A DNA stretch of 64,000 nt, from contig CM039182.1 in NCBI GenBank assembly GCA_008360975.2, positions 81,065,405 to 81,129,404 of the forward strand. Direction: 5' to 3'. The notes below the pieces were generated by a model, which worked only from the letters and a program-made list of their open reading frames with translations, had not been told where the DNA came from and ran no database searches. The stretch comes from Lichenostomus cassidix (taxonomy: Eukaryota; Chordata; Aves; Passeriformes; Meliphagidae). Both the position numbers and the translations under genes were made by a program. Shown one piece after another: positions 22,201-36,100 of the stretch (position 1 is its first letter; every line of letters starts with the position of its first letter).

Positions 22201-24630
22201 TCACCGTGTAAGTTATTTGTTATTGAGCACTTTAAAGGACAAAATTAAAACTGATGTATTGGCTGTACAAACCTCCTGGACCAGAGGAAATAAAAAATCC
22301 AGTTTGAAAGTAAAATGAAGGCTCAGCTGAGTGGTTCATCTAACATCATTAAAAAAGTAGGATGATATAAAAGTGAAGGAGAAAATTAATAAACACCTGG
22401 AATAAAACTGACAGTTTTTGACTGCATCTCAAACTTTAAATAATTGCTAGAGGCTAGAGGCTCCTGAGATGATTTACAATGAATACTAACAAAAAATCTT
22501 GTCGACCTTAAGTAAATAAATCCATGACTCCAAAGGGTTGTGCTGGTCTGACATAATTCAATATGCATAGTATGAAAAAAATGTGTAAACTGTTCACCTC
22601 ACACCTCACATAAAGTAATAGATGTTGTCAGAGGAGCACTGGAGTTAGGACGTTATTGGTTCTTGAGAGAAAGTTGCTTCCAGAACTCAACTCGTGTTCA
22701 TTCTTCAAGGCCTCTGTAGGGCACTATTTTGTAACTATACATAAATATGTCTATATTGCTATTTCATTCAGATCTTTACTTTTTAATGAAAATGCCTAAA
22801 AATATTCAATGTTTCAGCAAATGAATTTGTGTCTAGCTGTCCTTTCCAGTGAAAAGCTGAGGGCAAGGATGGAAAAATCTGAGACATGTCTCATAGACAT
22901 AAGTCTGCAAAGAAGCTGATCATTGTTCATTATCCCTGTGGGGACTCGTTTTGAAAGATAAACAGGAGAGAAGACTGGAGTGGGTCTGTGAACAAATGGG
23001 GGTGCAAGGCCTTTATATTCGAGAAATTAAATATCAGTGAGGAAAAAAGACTTTAAGATACACAATGTCTTGCATCACCTCACCCCTGACAGCAGGGGAC
23101 TTCAAGAACCATACTGTTATCATTCTCTCCACATTTTTCTCTGCAGTCTTACACCAGAAGATGAAGGGTGAAAGTTAGTGGTGCTAAAAATGGACTAATT
23201 TACATCAATTTTTCCAACTTTCATTTCAATAGTGTTAGAAGACAGAATCTAATGTCACGTTCTACATTTCTAATGTCAAGTTCTGCCCCTTACCACCTGA
23301 GGAAAAATGCACAGGGCTCTTAATTGCACTTGGCTACTGTTCACGTTGCCCTTTGCAATAACAAGCTCAGTGAGAATCAGGTCTTAGTGTGCTGTGTGTT
23401 GTAAAATCCAAAAGACAGAGTTTTTGCTCTAGAGCTGATACATTCAAAATTAAAAAAAGGGCACAATGCACTCATGCACAATAAGATGAGTCAAAAGTGT
23501 TAAAATCCCACTTCTCTTTCATTGAAATAATTTTCAAGTGCAATTCAGCTATTTGCTAGAAATCACCTTGAAATTAAGATAAAGGGTGTGAATTGCTAAC
23601 AGAAATAGTAATTATATATACAATTCATATCACTTTTACAGACTATAAATCTTCATGGAGGTGTTTGCTCCCAGCTTCAGCTCTAATAGGTCTTTTTTAA
23701 TGTCTTTATTAATTTTGTCTTGTTTATTGTTGTAAATGTATCACCATTCTCCTGCTCACTGAGATGAAACTACATCTTTTTTTCTTACTGCTGCTTCCCA
23801 GGAGTATGAAACACAAATGAGTTACACCTCATCAAACCTCACATTTTTCTTCTGTGATATAGCTAGTCATGTTTTCTTGCTGGTACATAATTCAACTTGC
23901 AGATGTCTCATCAGCCTCCCTCTCTCCTTGACACCCGTCAACCCTTTGTCCTCTTGGTGAAGGTGTTCAGTGCATTATTATTCCAATCTGAGGAAAGTCC
24001 TTGGAAAGTGTCTGTCAATAGGATGTGCAAGACCATCGACATACAAACTCATGCCTTTCTCTAAGCATCTATTCAGGAATGGCATGAGTCAGAATGCTAA
24101 GGTGATAATGAGAAATAGTCATTACATCCCTTATACATTAGAAACAAATCAAATTGCAATGTGTTCTGAGGATCCTGATCCTGCAGAGAGCTCAGTGCGT
24201 GCAACAGAGAACCTTGGATCATAAATTTGTATAGCTGGCTGTAAGATTCAATTTCTAATTGCCTGAACTGTGTGAAAATACTTAGAAAGTGGCCAGAATG
24301 TTTCTTATTTCAGCATTGGAATAGGGCATCCAAAAAAAGCTGGCATGCTTTAAAGGGCAGAAATAGGCAGTGTGAACAAACAGCAAAGGCTGGGGAAAAA
24401 AAGTAAAGTTAAGGTATGTTACTGACAAGGATTAATGGCCTAAACAGAGACGTCAGTGACTCTCACAAGTAAGGAAAGGACAAATGCTGACAGGTGAGAT
24501 TATCACAATTTTGTCAGAAAATTATGATTGTCAGGATTTGTACAGTGACTTTTTCTAGGTATGCGATCTCTTGTAAAGTCAGCACAGCATTTCTGAACCA
24601 GGTTGGATTGAAATGCACAAGAGAGGTCAG
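22201..24630. other. Unique sequence, no gene seen
   Basis: No recognised repeat or exon. A good acceptor-like tract ends in TTTTTCTCTGCAG near 23148, but all three frames after it close within about ten codons. Confidence 0.45.
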
Positions 24631-24972
24631 TCATAGAATCACAGGTTGGATTGCATTGGAAGGGACATTAAAAAATCATCTAGTTCCAGCCACCCTGCTA
24701 TGGGCTGGGACACATTCCACTAGGCTAAGCTCAGAACTCCATGCAACCTCATCTTAAACACCTCCAGAGATGAAGCACCCACAACTTCTCTGGGCAACCT
24801 GCTCCAGTGCCTCACCACCCTCACAGTGATGAATTTCTTCCTAATATCTAATAGAAACTTATCTTCTTTAAGTTTAAAACCATTGCTTCTTGTTCTGTCA
24901 CTACATTCCCTTGTAAATAGTCCCTCAGCTCTCTCGTCGGTCCCCCTTTAGGTGCTTGAAGTCCTCAGCACT
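24631..24972 (-). mobile_element. CR1 LINE 3' end with tail, minus orientation
   Basis: It starts with the complement of the CR1 terminal repeat (TCATAGAATCACAGGTTGGA, 24631-24650) and continues through GGAAGGGACATTAAAAAATC, CACCTCCAGAGATGAAGCAC, TGGGCAACCTGCTCCAGTGC, TTCTTCCTAATATCTAATAG and CATTGCTTCTTGTTCTGTCA to GGTCCCCCTTTAGGTGC. This is the best preserved CR1 copy in the window, about 340 bases, truncated at its 5' end as usual for target-primed reverse transcription. Confidence 0.95.
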
Positions 24973-26731
24973 CAGTCACACACAGAAAACAAAATCAGCA
25001 ACTTCAGGCCTGCTTTGAAATGACCAAGTCTTGAAGTGACAAAATCATTTAGCCTCAAAACTGTTTCAATGCCTGACCTCTGAAGGTGCTGCCAAACTGA
25101 CAGCAATGCCAGTTATAATATCTACTTGTATAATGTAGACATCTGTCAGATGAAAACTATCCACTATCTACATTTCAGTGAAGGCACAAAAAAGCTGCCA
25201 CTCAGAGACATGCCTCACAAGCAAGCCTGCCCAAGCCTAGAGTGAAATGTACACTTCACTTTTTTCAGTGGGGTTTTCACCTTTCCAAAAAAAGGCAAAG
25301 AATTCTGCATTGAGCATAAACACACAGAAAAAAAAGGCGTCAGGCACTGCAAAGAGTCACACAGGGCTTTGAAACCAAGACAGATATTACAGAACCTTAG
25401 AATATGAAGGAAGGAAATGAGAGAAGCAGATCAACAGGGCCTCAGAGACCAAATTTTATAAAGGGCTTGGTGATGGCTGCATCTGGAAAAGCAGGAAGCA
25501 GACAGGTGATGATACTCATTGTATGATAATATGTGAGCTTACATGGGAAATTTGGAATAAAGTGGTGAAAACAAGTTGAACCAGAGTAATGTTGAAGATG
25601 AAAATGCAGCAGCACAGGGACATCTCATGGTTATCTGATGTAAATGAGCAAAACACAGCCCTCAGGTTTGGTTGTTCAAAATCGTCAGCTAGAACAGAGA
25701 TGGAGGGGAAGAGAAGCTATGAAAGAAAGTTAAGGCATTGATTTTCAGTTGTACTGAGTTTTAAATGATGATGACTCATCCCGGGTGGAATACTGGCAGT
25801 GCCACCATCAGCATGCGGTTAGAAAATACATAAATCAGCACCGAGCAGATGTGTATGGATGGACTGTCAGAAATAATGTACTTAGTGGGACAAACAGAGT
25901 GAAGGATAGCATTTTGGAGTACCTCAGGGACAAGAGGAGAAAAGAGATGCCATCAAAATAGCTGATAAAAGAACAGTTAAAGGAAAACAAAGTGAATGGA
26001 CTATTATCCTGAAAGCAAATGGCCCACAAGCACCAGCAGCATTGCTAACACCTCTCAAAGAGAAGAAATAAAGCCAATTCCCTAAGATGCAATAGCAACT
26101 AACACATTACTAGGTTCTGCTTAGGGCAGTACTCAGAAACCCAGCAACAGAACACCAGCAGATAATCAGCAATATCCATCTCAGTTGAAAAGAATAAAGA
26201 TGATGGAACTCTGATTTTTGGGCATGAACAGACATTAACAGCAATAGATATGTATAATATATATTTAGAGGAGGGAAGTAAACAGTGTTCCTGAGAAACA
26301 AAATGAAACATCAGATGAAAAGGCTGTACTTTGCCTAAAATATTTTTACTTGTTTTTAGAGAGAAAATGAGAACTCAAGCAAGTTATTTGGTGCTGGAGA
26401 TCAGTATATCAGGAATTTCAGTTAATAAACACCTCAGAAGTATTAATCCATCTATTTTCTAGGAATAAATGCAGCTTACAAGTATATGCACATGTTCATA
26501 TAAAAAATATGCCTATTTTATGTCAAGAGAAGAAACAATAATGTGAAAGAGAAATAGCTTATAGGTCATAGAAGAGATTATATAGAATTATATAGTCATA
26601 ATATTATTAATTAATACAGAAGGACAAGTAAAATCTAGTCTGGAGTTTTAAAGTCCACTTTCTGAACATCAATTTTTTTGTTAAGGAACTTTAAACTGCA
26701 GGAGACCACAGAGTTAAACTCTGGTATTTAT
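24973..26731. other. Unique sequence, no gene seen
   Basis: No repeat or exon could be supported. Open frames here are short. Confidence 0.45.
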
Positions 26732-26885
26732 AATCATAGAATTGTTTTGGTTGGAAAAGACCTGTAAGATTGTCAAATCCAAATTATTTCACTCTGCTAG
26801 GTGCTAACATTATTACCAGAAGCTCTATTTACTCCAGGAATGTCTGACAATCATGCCTGAACTCTGCATGGCTCTAGTGCCTTCA
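26732..26885 (-). mobile_element. CR1 LINE 3'-tail fragment, minus orientation
   Basis: AATCATAGAATTGTTTTGGT (26732-26751), followed by TGGAAAAGACCTGTAAGATT and ATCCAAATTATTTC, is the complement of the CR1 3' end. The rest (TCTGCTAGGTGCTAACATTA onward) is strongly diverged. An old, short, 5'-truncated copy. Confidence 0.75.
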
Positions 26886-27300
26886 CAAAGCAGTAATGCT
26901 TTTGAAAAAATATTTTGAAACATTTTTAGAGGAAACTTCTGGTATTATAAGAAATGAATGCTAAAGGCAATTTGTGATACAAACACAGCTTTCTGTAGTG
27001 GTGTGATTATTGCTAATTTTGTGCTGAAAAAATCAAGAACAGCCAGAAACAGTTCCACCTGTCAGCTGCCATACTATTTGTAAATTTTTATGCATTTATG
27101 CTCCAAGTGCCTCTCTCCATATAAATTAGTTCTACATGTGTTACATTAAAATCAACTCTTTTTTAGCTCAAAAAGTATTCCAAGATTACTGTATCTAAAA
27201 ATAAGTATTTAGTGTCTTAACCATGCTAATACAATTTCAATAGAAAGATAGCATTCTTATTAAGTGAAAAAAACCAGGCTGAGGAGCAGCTTTAGAGGGC

Positions 27301-27362
27301 ATTCAGTGCTGAACCCTTTTCATTTAAATGAGCTCTGCCACTGACTTCAGCTGGAGCAACAA
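27301..27362. repeat. Possible ancient amniote repeat (GACTTCA-type)
   Basis: CATTTAAATGAGCTCTGCCA followed by CTGACTTCAGCTGGAGCAAC resembles an old interspersed sequence common in turtles, crocodilians and birds, with the core CCATTGACTTCAATGGAGC. Short and diverged, so tentative. Confidence 0.3.
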
Positions 27363-28875
27363 TAAGCCTGCAGTTATTTATTCTCAGTTAAGTTTTCAAT
27401 AAACTTTGATTGATGTATGTATACTTTGCTGAATTCAGCATTACAGCGCAGTAACCAATGCACTGTGTAGTAAGCTGCTATTTCAGAAGCACCTGCCTCT
27501 CATATCAAATTTGAAAACTTCATAGAGAATAGGCTGTTTGTTTCACATGGCTCTGGAAACAGATACTTAGGTTGTATCTCTCTGTTCATGTGTATTTTAT
27601 GTGGCATCCTTGAAGGAAAGTATTTCTTAAACTATGTAATTTCCTATATCTTATTTTCATTATATTAAAATTAACCTTCACATTTCAAGATGTTAATTAT
27701 TTTAGAATGCAAGCTGTTGTCATTTTATCAAAATCACCAAGCAAAACTAGGTTTGAGTGCTTGCTCTATAATGCAAAGCTGAGGGAAGATCAACATAAAT
27801 CCGTCCCACAGGGATTTTGCACAGAATGCTGAGCTCAGACACAAGCTTTTGAAATTGCTATGCAGGAGACATACTGTGCATTGTAAACACCATACCACAA
27901 AGCTGATAGCTTCAGGCTGCAGGCTTGCTTTGTTTTTTGATAAGACTTTCATTGGTGGTTTCAGAAGACAACATGGGTATTATTCCCACATACCTACCTC
28001 AGTCAAAAAGTTCGCCAAGACACGGCATTCCTGAGCTATTTGTTTTTGAGTCAATTCAATCAGAAAACCTAAAAACGTCATTTAACAAGCAAATAAACCT
28101 CTGTATGCATGTCATCATCCTCCCAGTCATCCTCCCAGTACTCAAAAGGCTGCTGTGGCTTGGGCTCAAAGGACAGTGTTACCCCTGGTTGGAGAGAAGG
28201 GCAACACTCTCATCTCAACTCCACTGATCTACTACAAAGCTTTTATAAATAATAATTATCTTTTTCTGTAATAAGAAAACAAGATGTTCCTTCTGTGAAA
28301 CATGTTTCAATATCTGGGCACTAATGACAGCCTTAGGCCAACCCCCAAAATAAGCTAGAACATGCTCCAAACATTAATGTTTTGCATCTAAAGTTGAAAT
28401 AAGTAATGAGATTTAAGATATGGATTGGGATTTTTTTTTCTAAATATACCTTTTCTGCTATGTAGCTCTTTCATGTAGATAATGATGGAAAGAGTGATAA
28501 TGCTGAAAATATTAAAAGAAATCTTCTTTCCTAAATATTTTCAGTAAGGCCCTAAACAATACTCACAACGGGTTGCTCAACAGGGGTAAAAAGGAAAAGA
28601 GAGAGATAATATAGCTCCTCCTCGAGCTTTTCATACAGGAATGGACTGATGGCTTACTTTGCCAGGACTTGCTTGAATCTAAAAACCCCATCCAGCTATC
28701 AGTGCTTGACTCAGCTAGGCATCCAGAGACCCTCTGAAGACAGAAAAATCCAGGAAAAGGTCTCTTGGGCACCAGACAAACACAAACATATTTTCTTACC
28801 ATCAGTGAATGGGTATGTTTCTTTCAGCTATTATAATCTAATTAATTCCAAGTTGGTATGCTAACTAAAATCAAT

Positions 28876-28920
28876 CCCCACATACACACATCACCACACA
28901 CCCCTCAACCCCCCCCAAAC
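28876..28920. repeat. C/A-rich simple repeat
   Basis: Irregular CA and CCA units ending in an eight-base C run. Low complexity. Confidence 0.7.
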
Positions 28921-30087
28921 CTTTTACTCTAGGATAAGCAGACTGCCAAGAGAGAACCATCAAAGAAAAATGCAAGATTGTAAAATTGTTTTGGAAAAGA
29001 GAGAAGAGATCTTTGGAATTCTTTCTGTTTTACACAACATGGGCTCTAGGTAAACCAAATTATTTTTCTACAAAAAAAAGATTTAAATACAATTACTGAA
29101 TACCAGGAAGCTCCATTTAACCAGCAGAGAATGCATAAGTATTAATAGGCCATCTGAGTTTATGATTGTCCAATTTTTCCTATTCACTTCTGTGGTCAAA
29201 AGTGTTCCATACACACAGGAAAATCCTTAATTAGATTGATATTTCAGGATGTAATTGTAACCCAGTGAATACTTTCAAATCAGACTCACATGTGGAGCAA
29301 ACAGATGGAGAATCAGGGACACTAATTGTACTTAAAGAGTGCCTCACACTGGTCCCATGCATTTATACATAATAAGGTCATAATCCAGAGGCAACAGGTG
29401 CACTCTTATAAATTTGAGATCCAATATTATCTGACATGCAATATTTTAATGTATTATTTTAAATAAAATATCCCAATTGTATTTGACTATCTCTTCCTCT
29501 CATCTTTAATGAGGCAGGGGAAATGAGTGCAGACTAAAAGCCAATATTGAAATACATGACCATATATATGGTATGCGTCACATTGATTTTTAAACTTCTA
29601 TGTGCATGAGTTCAACCTAAAGCAGAATGGTTTGGGGGATATGATATTTTCCAGAACAAGTATTAATAAAAATATGTTAATTATCTATATAAATTGAAAG
29701 TAAGTGTCCTATCAAATATTGCTTCTGGTATTGCTGTTCTGAATTACCATGATTCCCAGTCATCTAGTGTTTTAGCCTCCTTTTTTCTTCTGAGCTAATT
29801 GCTTTTAAATTAATTTGGTATGTGAGTAAATGTTAGTCTAGGTAATCAACAACCATTTGTTCCAGGATGCAGGTTTTTATCATTTATCTCTGGAAAATTA
29901 ACATTAATAAAATCAGTCTCATGCTGCCTTCCAAAATAAGTCATGAACAGTTTTATTTTAGAAGCAGTTCTCCTTAACTTCCCAAATTAGAGGGAATTTT
30001 AGAAACTTTTTTTCCCATAAAATCTCTTTTTGGCCATTCCAGAAAACATGTTTAAAGAATTTCCCACTCCCCCTGATTCTCTCATTC

Positions 30088-30128
30088 TCTTTTTTTTTTC
30101 CCCTTTTTTTTTCTTTTTTTTTTTTTTT
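30088..30128. repeat. Poly(T)-rich tract
   Basis: About 40 bases almost entirely T with a CCCC interruption. It could be a simple repeat or the complement of an old poly(A) tail, but no retroposed gene body is recognisable next to it. Confidence 0.8.
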
Positions 30129-33100
30129 AATGTATGTATTGGTTATAGGTAGACACATGATGTAGCAATTAGACACTTACTAGCAACATGAACTTTTCAC
30201 CCCTGGCATATTTCCTCTAATCTCTAATGGGCAATATTAATCAGCTCTGGTGTGAAATAGCTCAGACAAAATGAACATGTATTTATGTACATGGATGACT
30301 CTGCTGTTTGCAGCTTGGAATTACCACATGCACCCAAACTGCTGACAGTGTTTATGGATCTTCCTGTAGCTGAGGAAGAAGGAGCTTAAGGTATGACCAG
30401 CAACTGGTTTACAGCAGTTTTTCAACTTCTCCCTTCTTTAAAATACAATACAGAAGGGCAGCTTAGGATCTTTAAACTCAAATAAAGCTGCAAAATTCTA
30501 TAAAGCTGAACATTATTGCAATCCTTCACTAGGAAATGCTATATGCTGACAAATGCAACAAATATTTAGAAAAATCTACATTAAATTTGCATACCAAAAT
30601 CTCCCTTCCTCTCCCATCTAACCCAGAATTTATGAAACTTGGTTCCCTGCATATATTCCTCAAACACGTTTCAGCAGACTTTCTGGCAGATTCCACCTGA
30701 TGGTTTCTCTGGAGATATTGAAAAATGCGACAGTCTGAGTTACTTTAATTTTTCAAATGTGGTGTTAATAAAATTGACTACTACTCATCTCTATAAAATG
30801 TCTCTGGGTTTTTCCTTTTTAATTTGCTTAGCTAAATTAAGAGCAGCTAAGTTCATGTCCTGATTCATTTTTTCTCTGCTCATAATATAATGCATTTGCA
30901 TAAAGCAAAGAGGGAAACATTGACTAAACTTTTAGCAATTTTAAAACCCCCTAAGGACACATTATGATTATGCTAAGCAACTCAGGGGCAGGTGCTAATA
31001 TTAAATAATCATATTCATGCTATATGGGCAATGGATTTGTTACCCTGTCACAGAAAACCCAAGGAACAGGTTTGAGGAATTTTTTTTTTTACCTTTTATA
31101 ATACAGATGCAGTTCTTAAGGTGCAGTTCTCAGCTACCAGTGAAAGGACCCTTGTTTCATTTTGCATCCTTAAAAGCTATAAAATATTCAGTTCTCAACC
31201 ACAAATAATTTAATGATGATTAAAAAAATAATGTGTGCCTTTTAGAATTCTCTATTCTGGAAGATTCATTTCTCATCAATCAGACAGCTCAACTAAGAGG
31301 ACACTGGCAGGAATGTTGCATTTATTTCTTGGTTTGCCCAGTTCAGGTCTCTTCTGCACTCACAGGTGCTACTCATATCTACCTAACTTCTTTCCCAGCT
31401 TCCTTCCAACATACCCCTTCTCTATTTCAGTCTCTTATTCTGTCTAGTTCCAGTCTTGTCTATAACCTATTTCTCACTGACAGGGGAAATTTTGCCTGTT
31501 TTTATGTCTTTGCACCAATCTCTTCAATGAGATCAGCAGTCTTGCTGAATCTGTCACTTCAGCAATAGGCCTGAATTCAGAACCTGATTAAAAAGTTTCA
31601 AACATTCCTGTAGGTGATCATACATAAAGTTAAAAATGAATACAATGTTTTCTAAGCATATCAGAGTAAAGTAATTTCTTGAAGCAAATGTGACTTTATT
31701 GGTACTAGCTGAAAGAGGAAACCATGTTGCAAGTCAGCAGCAAAGAATGTGCTCTGCAAGACAGTCATTGTCTTATTTGAAAGACATTAAAGGCTTTTAT
31801 ATTTTAGGATTAGGATATGCAGCAGACAAAAGCTGCCAGTTCTATCCAGATTAAAACAAATAATTCATAAGCACAGTTACAATTTTCCTTTAAGGGAATT
31901 ATATTTCTGTCATGTTATCCCAATAGATAAGTGCTACAAAAATCTTGAAGAAAAAGAATAGGAAGATTGACCATATGTATTATCCTCTTATTGATTTCTG
32001 ACATATCCACATGCTATGTAAGTAATTAGTTTCCCATTGCCCATCACATGATCTTCTATTTCAGAGACAAGCTTACAGCATCTTGGCAGTGCTGTCCTGC
32101 TTTCTCCTTCTCACTCGTCCTACAGTTCTATTATTCATTCACTGGCTTTCTTTTCAAGAAGAAACTGTCTGACTAAATGTATTGTATGAGACCACCATAT
32201 ACATATACCAATCACATGCCTAAAGCATTATGTCACCACGTCTCACCAAAGTGAGAACATCTGTGCTATCATGCAAACTGGCACAGAAATCCATAAAGTA
32301 AAACTACTGTGCTGTAATTTTTATTTCTTTCTAGATTCTTTCTCACAGATTTTTCTTCATCCTTCTGGTTAGGGTTTAGGACAGTCTGTCCATGAAACGA
32401 CAGCTTATATGGACTTTCTGGTTTTCAGTGGAGACACTTAAGTGCAAATTTGCCACTTCTTGCAGAGCTGCATTACTTTATTTGGCTTACTAAGGCTGTA
32501 TGAATATTACTGAACAGAAAGGTGTTAGGTTTGTTATTTCCCCTCTCTCAGGATTCAATAATTGCTCTTTACCCAATTTGAGTTAGGTAACTCCTTTACA
32601 GGCAGAAAGTGCAATGTGGATTTCAGCCTGTAAGTACATCCTTTCTGCTTAGCCTGGATGCTGTGGCTATACTATTATGTCACAGAATCTCAAGAAATTT
32701 TCATAGGTCTTAGAATCAAACTACTGTAGAGTAACCTTGCTTAAATTGGTCTTTGGCATAGTTTTGGTCAGGGTCAAGTAGAACGCCCCAGAACAATTTC
32801 CATTTATGGTTCAGGAATTAAAATGGACAAGTGTCTGTTTCCAGCAGCAAGTTAAAAAGTGGTCACCTAGTTTTGGGGTTACAGGGACTAGATTTCGTTA
32901 GCACATTTGTGGCTCAGAAAAGGTCCAAATTTTATTCACTACCACAGAAGTTGCAGATCTACAGAAAAGTTCAGATCAAATATCAGTGGCAATTAATGAG
33001 ATGTTTTAGTGGAAGGGTGGAAATGTTGAACAGCAGAAATAGACTACATGACAGATATGCATCAAGCAAGAGCTTTGTCCTCTCCATCTGGCAATTGCAT

Positions 33101-36100
33101 ATGTGAATAATGTATAGAAATCAGCAATCATTTGTATAGTATAGATACCAGAATCCCCTTCATTAAAGGCTTGTTCTGCAGCATGTCATGATTCTTCTGT
33201 TGCATTGCTAAAGAATGTTTTCAGTTACATATTTCTCATAATTGACTTCCAGAGTTAGAGACTACTACCTAGCTGACAAGAGAGATCTCCACTGTCTTCT
33301 CTTTTCCTCTCACTCAGGTTGCAGAGATTCTGATTGTTCCTTCTCCTGAGAGCTCATGGGCTGATTCATGTTTCCCTGGCTAGTCACCCCCTCTTTTGTT
33401 TTACTGGGAGGGTTTGGTGTGTTTTTTTATTCTGGGGGAGGAGGGGAGGCAGGGGAGGAGCAAGTAATCCACACAGTCTCATTTTGCAAGTTTTCTTTCA
33501 TGAACTTTTTGTTTTAATACTTTTCCTAGTTTTGACTATTTCAGGTATTCATCTGAATGTTGTCCATCATTTAATTTACAGCAGTCCTACAAAACATGGC
33601 AGAAATTTTCATACTTGCCTGAATGCCACAATTAATTTAATCCATCACATGCATTGTAAAGCTGTTTTTCAGCTCATGATCACATTTTCTACCTTACTTG
33701 TTGGACATTCCAGAATTTGTCTTAGTTCCAGCATATGCTATTAGTTTAAATTAGAGCTGTTGCAAGAAATTCATCAACCGACTGATGTCTGATGAAAAAA
33801 AGGTTCCTCATATTCTTGTATAACATGATTTATAGCTGCTCTCTTCTTTTCTGAGTTAGTGAAAAAATGTAGACCAACAGAGGGAAGAAGGAGGGGGACA
33901 TAGGGAGAAAATAAGTAGAAATAAACTAGAATCATACTAAACAATGATAAAAGACAAGCTGCGACAGTATGAAATTCAGTGAAGGAAAACAGTTGCTTGT
34001 ATTTGCAATTACACACTTATGATGCAATTGCCCAGTAATGGCCCAGCTAAATTGTGAAGTAGATAAAAATATATTAGTTGCACAGATAAAAACAGATATT
34101 TCAGGCTATAAATTTGATTTATATGAGCACTTCTTTCCATGAATTCATCAATGCATTAGCACAAAAAGTCTTCACAGGAAATGGTTACTGAGCTGGTAAC
34201 CCAGTCATCCATTCTCTATCATTCCATTTGGAAAAGAGTAGGACTTACTTCTTCTGGGTTACTACCATTGCATTTATAAATCTAGCAGTGATTGACTCAA
34301 CAAATCTATGGACATCTGTAATTTTCTAATTTTTTCTGTAAAGCTACCATGCTACCAGTTTGGCCAGTGCTGGATTGTTCCCTAGGGTTTAGCACATATG
34401 ATACACAAATTCAAATTTCTTACAGACACCTTATTCCACTGTAAGCACAGTTCTAGCTGAAGCCCTCATTCTGCTTTGAAAACAAGTCACATAACTGGAC
34501 ATACTTCCCAGGAAGGCTCCAGAATATACACCTTTCAAAAGACTGTCTCTACAACATCCAAGATATATGCTGACTGAATATAGGTCTGGGAAACAATGAT
34601 TTCTGAAACCTCCAAAACATTTGTTTGCACACACTATAAATAAAATCAGGATGGAAAGTTGAGTCAAAAGTAAAGCAGCGTAGAAACCTTGTCTGCTTTT
34701 TTATGCAGCACAAGACTTCTCTGTAGCTCAGTTATCAGTAGCCACAGGGCGAAGTTGAAGCTAAATGTCTCTGCAGTCAGAGGGCCTGAGACTTGCAGCT
34801 GTGGGCCAGAGTTCACCTTTATGCTTGCTGATATTTCAGATTCCACATTCTCCCACTGTGCTTCACAAGCAGGAGACACTCCAGCAGAGGAAAAGGAGAT
34901 CTCTGTATAAGTTTGCTGAGACAGTCTTACTGGAGCTGAAGACCAAACTGCCTGGTATCAGCCAGTTCCTACAGTGCTGAAGTAGGACTGATATCTTATC
35001 CCCTCTTTCTAGACCTCCTTATCATAGCATAATCTGCTTCTCATTTCAGATTTGCTGGAACCTCCCTGAAAAAACTGAAAAGGGACTATGCTGCAGCCAT
35101 TTTGACAAGACTTCTTCCTTTAATCCAGCACCAAATATTCTAAAAATGTCTAAGGCTGCTTATCTCCATCTTACAGACTGTTTAAATACTAGAGCTTGAA
35201 GCAGTAACCTGAAATCTATGCTTAGCCTAAAATTGCATGACTGTAAGAATGAAGGACTGTGATATTAAGATGAAAGAGCTGACACAGTGAAACTGATATT
35301 GATGGTAGATTTCAGCAAGTAAGTGCAGAATCATATTCAGATAAGTGTTCTTATAGTCACTATAAAGAATTTGGCTTCCAACAGCCATTCTTCTCAATAA
35401 AAAGAGAAGATCTTCTATTACAATACAGGTGTTGATAGCCAGCTACTCAAAGTTTCAACAAAAGCATTAGCAATTTCAATAAAATCCAAAATTTTATTTT
35501 CCTCTTCCTTCCATCTGTGAACAGTTTGAATGTGTTAGACAATACTCATTGTTTCATGACTACTTACTCAAGCATGTGTTTAAATACAGTCAATTTCCTT
35601 GCTTGGGGTTTCTGAGCAGAAGTTCTTTTTATTGTTTTCTTTTTATTTTTCCGCCTTGTTTATTGGTTTGTTGTAAAAATTGAAAATTACTAGTTGATGA
35701 TAAAAAGGAATAAAGAATGTTTAGGATTCATCTCAGAGGATCATATTTATTTATATGTTTTAAATTAGTTTCATGGTCTTACTGTCAGTACACAAAACTA
35801 CATCTACTTCATGCATGTAGCAGAAGATAAAAAAAACTTACTTTCCTAGAACTCTTCCATAACAAGTGGAAGAAAGAGCTGCTGCTCTATCTCATCTCAA
35901 GGTAGGCATTTGAAGTATATCAGATGCATCATGCATCTCAAGTCTTACTCTTTCTACAAAAGCAATATAAGCAACTGCCTCAGGCACAGATATTCAAATA
36001 TGCACAAGTCAAATTCTTCCTTCGGATTGTTCTGTTGCAAGATCAAAATGGAGACTAAGAAAAGTTCTTCCATCTGTGGATCCTTAGATACATTTTAGCA

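Noticed and set aside
32690..32760. Possible CR1 tail (CACAGAATCTCAAG...)
   Set aside because: Only a few words match. The GGTTGGA and GGGACC landmarks are absent.
33434..33462. G-quadruplex candidate
   Set aside because: Only three runs of four or more G are present, one short of a standard four-run quadruplex.
33334..33744. 136-codon plus-strand open frame
   Set aside because: Hydrophobic, Cys/Leu/Phe-rich translation of T-rich DNA, crosses a G-rich simple patch; no domain or splice logic.
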